A DNA stretch of 64,000 bases, taken from contig NZ_BMJY01000002.1 of the NCBI RefSeq assembly GCF_014643695.1, positions 413,296-477,295 of the forward strand, written 5' to 3'. This document shows positions 48,911 to 54,786 of this stretch, one piece after another. The notes below the pieces were generated by a model. It made no database searches, had not been told where the DNA came from, and was given only the letters and a program-made list of their open reading frames with translations. Each line of letters starts with the position of its first letter. Within the stretch, counting starts at the first letter, position 1. The position numbers and the translations under genes were made by a program. The stretch comes from Microbacterium album. GTDB taxonomy: Bacteria; Actinomycetota; Actinomycetes; Actinomycetales; Microbacteriaceae.

Positions 48911-49343
48911 CGTCGTCGCCGCGATGATCGCTGGACGACGGCTCGAGCGCGTCGCCGTGAACCATGAGCACGCCGTGAGCGTGCTCGCGATGGCCGAGCG
49001 CCACGTCGATACGGCGGCCGCTCTCGCCGACACTGACGATCACGCGATGGCGTTCACCGCGGCGTACGACGGCGCGCGCAAGGCGCTCACCGCGGTGCTC
49101 GCGATCGAAGGCCTGAGGGTGCGGCCCGTCGGCGGTGCTCACAGGAACACGGGAACCGCCGCGGCACAGTTCGTGCACGATGACGCGCTCGGCGAGTTCG
49201 AGTGGATGCGGCAGGTGCGCAACGCCACCGAGTATCCGGACGAGGATCGTCCGAGCGCGACTCGGCAGGACGTCGCCGAGGGGATCGGGGCCGCGCGCGC
49301 GATCGTCGAGGCGTGCGCGGCGTACGTGCGTTCTCGAACCTGA
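48897..49343 (+). CDS. HEPN-like partner of the nucleotidyltransferase
   Basis: A 148-residue all-helical protein overlapping the transferase gene by 14 bases (alternative ATG at 48903, overlap 8). The helix-turn pattern DDHAMAFTAAYDGARKALTAVLAIEGLRV and the polar patch MRQVRNATEYPDED resemble HEPN proteins, with RNATEYP in place of the classical Rx4-6H. The altered catalytic motif means RNase activity is uncertain. Together with the upstream gene it fills one cassette. Confidence 0.7.
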   Translation: MSMADVVAAMIAGRRLERVAVNHEHAVSVLAMAERHVDTAAALADTDDHAMAFTAAYDGARKALTAVLAIEGLRVRPVGGAHRNTGTAAAQFVHDDALGEFEWMRQVRNATEYPDEDRPSATRQDVAEGIGAARAIVEACAAYVRSRT

Positions 49344-49370
49344 CGCTGGGAGAGCGGGCCTGCTGCCAGG

Positions 49371-49385
49371 TTCCGGTTCAACGTG
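49371..49385 (+). repeat. ychF-end repeat, truncated copy
   Basis: TTCCGGTTCAACGTG matches the ychF end perfectly over 15 bases; the flanks have diverged. Confidence 0.75.
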
Positions 49386-49418
49386 GCTTGCATGCGTTGG
49401 CCGGCGCCCGGCAGCCTC

Positions 49419-49788
49419 TCAGCCCGAACGGCGCTCTTGACGGAGCCCAGCGGCGATCCCTGCGTCGATGACGAATAGTGCGCACATTGCGACGGCGTTG
49501 TGTCGACGATCGCTTCGCATGTACTCGCGCGCGAACAGCAAGTGGAGTAGGGCTCGTGCCGCCACGGCACGCCATTCGACGAGTTGACGACCGGCTGGCA
49601 ATGATCGCGATGCCGAGGACGAGATCTGCGGCCCCCAGCGCGCGTCGACGTTTGACCTCGGTGCCCGTAAGGCCGAGTCGTCGCCCGCCCATGTGCGGTG
49701 CGATGGTCAGGAAACCGCCGAGGCCAGCAGAGACCGCCCCGACACCATCGGCGGCAACGGTGAGGAAGGCGTTCTTCGTGACCGGCAT
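49419..49788 (-). pseudogene. small membrane protein gene broken by a frameshift
   Basis: The N-terminal half (FLTVAADGVGAVSAGLGGFLTIAP, LGLTGTEVKRRRALGAADL) is in one frame, and the second half (QLVEWRAVAARALLHLLFAREYM, VAMCALFVIDAGIAAGLR) continues in another, joined near 49590-49600. Together they read like a roughly 120-residue four-helix membrane protein of the DUF4267 type (a weak assignment). It is the only gene in its cassette. Confidence 0.65.
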
Positions 49789-49870
49789 GGGGAGACTCTA
49801 GTTGAGTCGGCGTTGACGGCTGGGGGCTCCAGTTCAACCTGTGGCCACAGGTTGCGTGTGCCTCAACTCG

Positions 49871-49894
49871 GTGGAGTTCCGATGTAACGTCTAG
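49871..49894 (+). repeat. ychF-end repeat, degraded copy before higBA
   Basis: The 24-base unit keeps length, the GTGGAGTTCCG start and the TAG end but has four changes in the middle. A much weaker trace (GTTCAACCTGTGG) lies 40 bases upstream, overlapping the palindrome CCTGTGGCCACAGG (49838-49851). Confidence 0.7.
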
Positions 49895-49919
49895 CGTTAT
49901 TGACGCGCCGCGTTATACT
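49894..49919 (+). promoter_or_regulatory. higBA promoter and candidate operator
   Basis: GCGTTAT occurs twice as a direct repeat (49894-49900 and 49910-49916), and the second copy leads into the -10 box TATACT (49914-49919), eight bases before the GTG. HigA-type antitoxins commonly repress their own promoter, so these repeats are plausible binding sites. Confidence 0.5.
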
Positions 49920-49927
49920 CTGCTGGT

Positions 49928-50209
49928 GTGATCAGGTCGTTCGCGAGCAAGGACACCGAGCGACTCTGGCGCCGGGAGCGCGTGCGGTCGATGGAACCTC
50001 GGATCCATCGAGTCGCTCTGCGCAAGCTGCGTCAGGTGGCCGCGGCGGTCACACTGGATGACCTCCGCATCCCGCCGGGAAACCGACTCGAGCCCTTGCG
50101 GGGTGACCGAGCGGGCCAGCACAGCATCAGGATCAATGACCAGTGGCGGATCTGCTTCACATGGACCGACGCGGGTCCCGAGGGGGTTGAGATCGTTGAC
50201 TACCACTGA
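49928..50209 (+). CDS. higB: HigB-like RelE-family toxin
   Basis: A 93-residue mRNA-cleaving toxin candidate. The family pattern is clear: MIRSFASKDTERLW at the start, LRIPPGNRLEPLRGDRAGQHSIRINDQWRICF and a final EIVDYH. The conserved basic residues and the histidine at the C-terminus are kept. It overlaps the antitoxin gene. Toxin before antitoxin is the usual Hig order. Confidence 0.92.
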   Translation: MIRSFASKDTERLWRRERVRSMEPRIHRVALRKLRQVAAAVTLDDLRIPPGNRLEPLRGDRAGQHSIRINDQWRICFTWTDAGPEGVEIVDYH

Positions 50210-50498
50210 CAAGCTCGCGCCGATCCACCCCGGCGAGGTCCTTATGGAGGACTTCATCGAGGGATTCGGCATCACGCAGAACAAGCTCGCCGTGTCGATC
50301 GGCGTACCGCCGCGACGGATCAACGAGATCGTGCACGGCAAGCGATCGATCACCGCAGACACGGCGCTGCGCCTGTCGAAGTTCTTCGGTACGACCGCGC
50401 AGTTCTGGCTGAACCTGCAGTCGCAGTACGACCTCGACCTCGCGGCAGACCGCGCGGCCGATCAGATCGAGGCGATCAAGCCGTTGAGGGTCGCGTGA
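50196..50498 (+). CDS. higA: HigA-like XRE-family antitoxin
   Basis: A 100-residue helix-turn-helix protein: HPGEVLMEDFIEGFGITQNKLAVSIGVPPRRINEI and ITADTALRLSKFFGTTAQFWLNLQ are hallmark HigA blocks. The TTG at 50196 gives TTTDKLAPIHPGEVL and overlaps higB by 14 bases; ATG at 50245 would cut off the conserved PIHPGEVL. It neutralises HigB and probably represses the operon. Confidence 0.92.
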   Translation: MTTTDKLAPIHPGEVLMEDFIEGFGITQNKLAVSIGVPPRRINEIVHGKRSITADTALRLSKFFGTTAQFWLNLQSQYDLDLAADRAADQIEAIKPLRVA

Positions 50499-50539
50499 GC
50501 CGGATCCGGTCGGACGTGGGCGCCCATGCCCACCTCGAC

Positions 50540-50558
50540 GCGTGAGGTGATTCGGCTA
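50540..50558 (+). repeat. 19-bp repeat, second copy
   Basis: GCGTGAGGTGATTCGGCTA, identical to 47529-47547. The ychF-end unit that follows at the first place is not recognisable here, so it may mark a decayed cassette boundary after higBA. Confidence 0.78.
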
Positions 50559-50619
50559 TGCGCCGCCACAGCTGCCGTCTGCGCCTCAGCGCGACCCAGA
50601 CGAGGATCGCGTAGCCGGC

Positions 50620-51285
50620 TTATACGTCGGAGAAGTCGTTGCCCCACTGGATCTGCGTGACGACGTCGCCATCCAGCACGAAGAGGAAGTACTCGCGGCC
50701 CCCTTCGCCTGGTCGCGTGAGCGACTGCGTGCCCTCGACATTGCGCGGCTCCGCGCCGAGGTAGTCGGCGACGCCGTCGCCGTCCTGGTCCCACTCGTCC
50801 CATCCGCCAGCGGCCAGTACGTCCTGGCGTGAGGCACCAACGGTCAGACCAGACTGCGTGCGGAGCGGTACCCCGGCTACTGAGGCCGAATCGATGGTCA
50901 GGAAGCTGTGCCCGGTCTCGTAGACGCCGACACTGACACCGTCGAAGTGTGACAGTCGGTACCAGACGGCGTCGCCGTACGGCTCCTTCACCTCCTCCAC
51001 CTCGGGCGTCTGACCCGTCAGCGACTCGAAGAACGACACGACGTCGGCGCCGTCGGCGAAGTCGATCCCACGCGTCGCGGATCCGTCGGCGTACTGCAGG
51101 GTGTCGAGGGAAACGATCAGCGTGGCGTCGGCCGTGGAGGAAGGCGGAGTCGGCGTCCCGCTGCGAGGTGTGGTGGCCACAGGGGAAGGTGCGGAGGCTG
51201 GTGCGCCAGCGTCGGCCGGTGAAAGTGAAGCGCAACCGCTCAGGGCAGTTGCGGCAAGCAGAAGGAGCGGGGCGTACCAGCGCAT
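50620..51285 (-). CDS. lipoprotein of unknown function
   Basis: A 221-residue exported protein: signal peptide with lipobox (LLAATALSGCASL), a Pro/Thr/Ser-rich linker, then a domain with TLIVSLDTLQYADGSATRGIDFADG and a C-terminal part containing DEWDQDGDGVADYLGAEP, which looks like a calcium-binding DxDxDG-type loop. No family name can be given. Confidence 0.72.
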   Translation of the reverse strand: MRWYAPLLLLAATALSGCASLSPADAGAPASAPSPVATTPRSGTPTPPSSTADATLIVSLDTLQYADGSATRGIDFADGADVVSFFESLTGQTPEVEEVKEPYGDAVWYRLSHFDGVSVGVYETGHSFLTIDSASVAGVPLRTQSGLTVGASRQDVLAAGGWDEWDQDGDGVADYLGAEPRNVEGTQSLTRPGEGGREYFLFVLDGDVVTQIQWGNDFSDV

Positions 51286-51359
51286 GCGCTCAACGTACCA
51301 GCGAAGCGCGCCGTGTGAGACCGCGCTGAGCAGGGGTTATCTCGGCACTGCGCGGTCGG

Positions 51360-51365
51360 GATAAT
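51360..51365 (+). promoter_or_regulatory. -10 box of a leaderless cassette gene
   Basis: GATAAT ends exactly six bases before the ATG at 51372; no ribosome-binding site is present. Confidence 0.5.
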
Positions 51366-51371
51366 GGCCGC

Positions 51372-52112
51372 ATGCTCGCTGGACTCGCAGGGGTGGCCGG
51401 AACCGCGCTGGGCGGCTTCTTCTCTGTGCTCCGGCGCATCCGTCATCCGCGCCCTATCCATCCGCATGGGCTGGTGCTGACGGGACAGGCCACCTGGATT
51501 CGCGATGCCGCGCCGTCGGGCATCGGCTGGATCGACGATGCCCGGGGAACGCCGGTCGAGGTGACCGCGCGGTTGTCCCGAGGAGTCGGGCTGCCCGACA
51601 GGCTGCCGGACGTGCTCGGCCTCGCCTTGCGACTCCACGACGACGACGGTGGGCACGCGGATGTGCTGCTCGCGTCGACCGGTATCGGCTTCCCCTTCCG
51701 GTTCGTACTCGTGCCGCGGCGGTCGGCGACGGGCGCGACGTTCGGGAGTCTCCTGCCGTACCGCTCGGCGCGGGGGCCGGTGCTGATCTGCGCCCGGAGC
51801 GTTCCCCCGCGGGTGCTGCCGGCCGACCTGGGGCGCCTGCGGCGGTCGCTCAAGGAGCAGCCGTGGCAGGTCCGGCTTTATCACGCGGCGCCGATCGACA
51901 AGTGGCACCCCTTCGCAGACGTGGTGCTCCGGCCTGCTGCCGAGATGGACTCGGCCGAGCTTCGTTTCGATCCGGTGGGGCATCCGCTCCCCGGGTCCAC
52001 CACCTACCTTTGGGCCCGCCGATTGCGCGACCCGAGCTACCGCGCCGCGCAGCGCGGGACCTCCGGGGTAGGCCGGGGGCGTAGCCCTGGCATCGCAGGG
52101 GCGATCCTCTGA
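51372..52112 (+). CDS. hypothetical protein, possibly catalase-fold-related
   Basis: A 246-residue protein. The stretch VEVTARLSRGVGLPDRLPDVLGLALRLHDDDG followed by ADVLLASTG recalls the N-terminal barrel of catalase-like proteins (as in srpA-type), but the heme tyrosine region is not recognisable, so the link is weak. The start is helical and hydrophobic (LAGLAGVAGTALGGFFSVL). Its stop overlaps the following lipoprotein start. Function unknown. Confidence 0.6.
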   Translation: MLAGLAGVAGTALGGFFSVLRRIRHPRPIHPHGLVLTGQATWIRDAAPSGIGWIDDARGTPVEVTARLSRGVGLPDRLPDVLGLALRLHDDDGGHADVLLASTGIGFPFRFVLVPRRSATGATFGSLLPYRSARGPVLICARSVPPRVLPADLGRLRRSLKEQPWQVRLYHAAPIDKWHPFADVVLRPAAEMDSAELRFDPVGHPLPGSTTYLWARRLRDPSYRAAQRGTSGVGRGRSPGIAGAIL

Positions 52113-52693
52113 TGCGCGGTAGTGACGGTCTCGTCAATCGGTGGATGCGCGCTGCCGCTCTGTCGGGGGTGGTTCTCATTGCGTTGACGGGCTGTACGTC
52201 CAACTACGACAGCGTTCTGTGGCGACAGATGGATGCGACGGAGAGTGCATTCCTCGGACGGCTCAGTGAGCTTCGCCAGGTCTATGCCGCCCGAAAGGAC
52301 GTGATCGCGAGGATCAAGTCAGGAACGTATTGGGCGGGTGGAGAACCGCCTGGTTTTCTCGTCGAGGACGCGGCGGGGGTGGTGACATACAACTTCCGTC
52401 CCGCCGGCGCTGCGTCTGGCGGCGATGGTTCGATCCTCTTCGATGCGCTCGTCTACTCGGGACCCCGCGATCCGGATGCGCCGCTCGAGGTACCTGGGCG
52501 CGCCCCGGGTGGTCGGTACAACGGCCCGTCGGCGTTGTACACGTGCTTCACGATCAGCGTTTCCTTCACTGGGGACCGGATGGACAGCTGGTACCGCACC
52601 TCGGATGATCCGGAGTTGCCGTGTCCCGACGAGCTCGTAGCCCTTCTCGACGACGGAGCGCAGTATGAGCGAGCCGACGCATTCGACGGCTAG
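52112..52693 (+). CDS. lipoprotein of unknown function
   Basis: A 193-residue exported protein with a lipobox in SGVVLIALTGCTSNY. The mature part has YWAGGEPPGFLVEDAAGVVTYNFRPA and ALYTCFTISVSFTGDRMDSWY, resembling small actinobacterial surface lipoproteins. It starts at the last base of the preceding stop, so the two are coupled. Unknown role. Confidence 0.68.
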   Translation: MRGSDGLVNRWMRAAALSGVVLIALTGCTSNYDSVLWRQMDATESAFLGRLSELRQVYAARKDVIARIKSGTYWAGGEPPGFLVEDAAGVVTYNFRPAGAASGGDGSILFDALVYSGPRDPDAPLEVPGRAPGGRYNGPSALYTCFTISVSFTGDRMDSWYRTSDDPELPCPDELVALLDDGAQYERADAFDG

Positions 52694-52697
52694 ATCT

Positions 52698-53111
52698 GCG
52701 ACGAACGTCATCGCGGAGATCTTCCGGCCGTCGCCGGAGCCGCGCGTCGTCGATTGACTCGCGTCGCTCACCGGTGAGGTCGCTATCACGTCTGTCACGC
52801 TCGCGGAGCTGTTGGCGGGCGTCAGACGACTTCCGGACGGCCGCCGCAAGCAGGAGCTGTCGAAGCGCATCGACGCGGCGCTCGAGCCGTATCAGGGGAG
52901 TCGTGCGGTGCTGCCGTTCGACGACGCGGCGGCCGACCATTACGCCGACCTTGTCGTGGCACGTGAATCGGTGGGCGTGCCGATCAGCACGGCGGATGCT
53001 CGGATCGCCGCGATCTGTCTGGCCCACGACTCGACCTGCGCGACGCGGAACATCAAGGACTTCGCGCACACCGGCGTCGAACTGGTCGATCCATGGAGGG
53101 GCGACGGATGA
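52698..53111 (+). pseudogene. vapC: vapC PIN-domain toxin, inactivated by a stop codon
   Basis: Reading frame 52698-53111 gives TNVIAEIFRPSPEPRVVD, a TGA at 52755-52757 where the family has tryptophan, then LASLTGEVAITSVTLAELLAGVRRLPDG and a normal VapC end (ISTADARIAAICLAHD, CATRNIKDFAHTGVELVDPW). The first catalytic aspartate (LDTNV in intact VapC) is also gone and no start codon fits. No intact VapB precedes it. A dead toxin left in the last cassette. Confidence 0.8.
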
Positions 53112-53139
53112 GCACCGCACCGTGCCGCAGCGCCCGTGC

Positions 53140-53173
53140 GGGCGACGCGGTGGAGTTCCGCTCCACCGTGTGT
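53140..53173 (+). repeat. distal ychF-end repeat copy, likely right boundary of the island
   Basis: GGCGACGCGGTGGAGTTCCG and the following bases match the ychF end at 27 of 31 positions. Unlike the inner copies, its left flank resembles ychF itself. The last base is shared with the stop of the minus-strand HAD gene. Confidence 0.75.
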
Positions 53174-53868
53174 CAGGTGCAGGCGAGCAGCCGTGCGTGC
53201 GGGTCGGCGGGATCGTCGGCATAGATGTCGAACTCGTCATCGTCCAGAGGTGCATCACCACCCGGTCGCGGCACGTACGCGGTGCGCATCCCGGCGTTGG
53301 CCGCGGCGCGGAGGTCCCACGCGTGTGCGGCGACGAGGTATGGCGGCGGTGCCCCGACGGGCGAGGCGGTCAGCGCGAGCTGGTAGACGGCAGGGTCAGG
53401 CTTGTACGTGCTGGCGTCCTCCGCGGACAGCACCAGCTGCAACCGCATCCCCGAGGATTCGATCAACTCGGCGAGGACCTGGTGGCTCGCGTTCGACAAG
53501 CCGGCGATCGTGAAACTGTCGGCGAGCAGCGCCACGCCGTCGACAGAATCCGCCCAGGGCTCGAGGTGCTGTGGGCCGCTGGCCAGCGGTTGGTGTGCCT
53601 CAGCGGGCAGCACGCCGTCGGCCACCAGCAGCGCCAGTGCTTCGTCGTCGAGCACGTGGCTGGCGACGAACGGCGCATCCCCGGCGGTGATCTGGTGTTC
53701 GCGCATGGCCACGTAGTCCAACCAGGCGGCAGCGACGCGGTCCGCGTCGCTCGCATCCTGATCGGTGACGTTCATGATCCGTCGGCGCAGGCTGCCTGCC
53801 TGGTCGACGAGCGTTCCCAGCACGTCGAACACGATCAAGGGGCGGGAATCACGGTCAGCAGTCATCAT
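53173..53868 (-). CDS. type II haloacid dehalogenase-like HAD hydrolase
   Basis: A 231-residue HAD enzyme. Motif I is IVFDVLGTLVD (nucleophile Asp), motif II FTIAGLSNASHQ, motif III STYKPDPAVYQLAL and the acidic motif near LVAAHAWDLRAAANAGMRTAYV. The FDxxGT form with SNAS points to the 2-haloacid dehalogenase group, though many such proteins act on phosphates. Its stop abuts the distal repeat. A ridA remnant lies upstream on the same strand, so the pair may once have been an operon. Confidence 0.87.
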   Translation of the reverse strand: MMTADRDSRPLIVFDVLGTLVDQAGSLRRRIMNVTDQDASDADRVAAAWLDYVAMREHQITAGDAPFVASHVLDDEALALLVADGVLPAEAHQPLASGPQHLEPWADSVDGVALLADSFTIAGLSNASHQVLAELIESSGMRLQLVLSAEDASTYKPDPAVYQLALTASPVGAPPPYLVAAHAWDLRAAANAGMRTAYVPRPGGDAPLDDDEFDIYADDPADPHARLLACT

Positions 53869-53923
53869 CCGTGACGAACGCCGATGGCGTCTGCCTCATT
53901 CCGACCCGGCGCGATCCGCCGAG

Positions 53924-54053
53924 TCAGGGTAGAACGGCGACGGCCGCGACCTCGATCAACAGGTCCGGCTCGCCCAGCGCTGCGACGCCGAGCAGGGTGA
54001 TCGGGCGCACCAGGTCGAAGCCGCGCCGGCGGGTTGATGAGTTCGACGGGCGT
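53924..54053 (-). pseudogene. ridA remnant with internal deletion
   Basis: The C-terminal RidA block GFDLVRPITLLGVAALGEPD ending LIEVAAVAVLP is intact up to a TGA. The N-terminal PVELINPPA is preceded by ACG where ATG is expected and lies in another frame directly next to the C-terminus. About 260 bases of the middle are missing. RidA enzymes deaminate reactive enamines. Confidence 0.65.
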
Positions 54054-54071
54054 TGCGGCCCTTCCTCGCGT

Positions 54072-54740
54072 TCACGGATGGTGCCGGTGATGCGGCGTGC
54101 CTGATGCGGCGGCCTCCTCCAGGGCGCGGCTGTGCGCGACGAGGGCGTCGTAGTCGCGCGCCGCGCCGCGCAGCAGCATCTCGATCGCCTGCTCCGCCTC
54201 GGTGTCGGTGATGTGACGGTTTCCGAACAGCGCGAGGTAGTGCACCAGCGCGCCCACCATGTCGAGCAGCACCTCGCGGTCGGCGTCGATGCGCAGATCG
54301 CCGCGGGCGACGGCCCGGTCGATCGTGTGGGCGACCGCGCGGCGTGCGGGCTCGATCAGCGTCTCGAGGTACGTGGTCCGCAGTTCAGGGGAGGTCGCGC
54401 ACTCCGCCAGCAGCGCGCTCAGCACGTCCGGGCGGATCAGTCGATAGGCGGCGAGGAACAGGGTGAAGCTCTCGTCGAGATCGCACAGCGTGCAGCCCGT
54501 GTCGGGGGAGCGCGGCGCCTCCAGTCGTGAGCCGATCGCGGCCAGGGCGAGGTGCACGCGGCCCGGCCACCGGCGGTAGATGGCCGGGCGCGAGGTCCCC
54601 GCTCTCCGCGCGACCGCCTCGAGGCTCAGCTCCTGGTATCCCGACTCGTCGAGGATGGCGAGCGCCGAGGCGAGGATCGCGCGATCAAGTTGCGCATCGC
54701 GGGGACGCCCGGTGGTCGCTCGCTGCGAGGGGGTGGACAT
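54072..54740 (-). CDS. TetR-family repressor of the adjacent efflux pump
   Basis: A 222-residue regulator. The N-terminal helix-turn-helix is LDRAILASALAILDESGYQELSLEAVARRAGTSRPAIYRRWPG; the rest is the helical ligand pocket (TetR_C_11-like). It diverges from the MFS gene, and the 30-base gap plus the MFS start contain a perfect dyad that fits a TetR operator, so it most likely represses the pump and itself until a drug binds. Confidence 0.93.
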   Translation of the reverse strand: MSTPSQRATTGRPRDAQLDRAILASALAILDESGYQELSLEAVARRAGTSRPAIYRRWPGRVHLALAAIGSRLEAPRSPDTGCTLCDLDESFTLFLAAYRLIRPDVLSALLAECATSPELRTTYLETLIEPARRAVAHTIDRAVARGDLRIDADREVLLDMVGALVHYLALFGNRHITDTEAEQAIEMLLRGAARDYDALVAHSRALEEAAASGTPHHRHHP

Positions 54741-54759
54741 GAAACCAGTCTAGCTCTAG

Positions 54760-54786
54760 CGTTACGTGACATGACGAAACGTAACG
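54760..54786. promoter_or_regulatory. TetR operator over the MFS start codon
   Basis: CGTTACGT (54760-54767) and ACGTAACG (54779-54786) are perfect reverse complements with an eleven-base spacer. The site covers the ATG at 54771, so binding would block transcription or early elongation. Confidence 0.7.

Larger units (their letters stand above)
43620..53173. mobile_element. genomic island: array of small gene cassettes bounded by copies of the ychF 3' end
   Basis: The ychF terminal sequence GTGGAGTTCCGGTTCAACGT plus the stop recurs, more or less degraded, at 43644, 43971, 47557, 48169, 49371, 49871 and 53150. A much weaker trace is near 49824. Every stretch between copies holds accessory genes: an orphan ORF, McrBC, another orphan, an NTase/HEPN-like pair, a broken membrane gene, HigBA, and a multi-gene block with a dead VapC. 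Orientation varies. The repeats all point the same way as ychF. The outermost copy (53140-53173) is, apart from 43620 itself, the one whose left flank most resembles ychF. No recombinase gene is seen. Interpretation as site-specific accretion at ychF is inference; the repeats themselves are plain. Confidence 0.65.

Noticed and set aside
52812..53111. Intact 99-residue VapC from a TTG start
   Set aside because: The family sequence continues upstream through an in-frame stop, so this is the 3' part of a pseudogene lacking the first catalytic residues.
43620..53173. CRISPR array
   Set aside because: Repeats are 0.02 to 3.6 kb apart with genes between, not regular short spacers, and no cas genes are present.
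43620..53173. Class 1-type integron
   Set aside because: No integrase gene, no attC-like long palindromes, and cassette genes lie in both orientations; only the general layout is similar.
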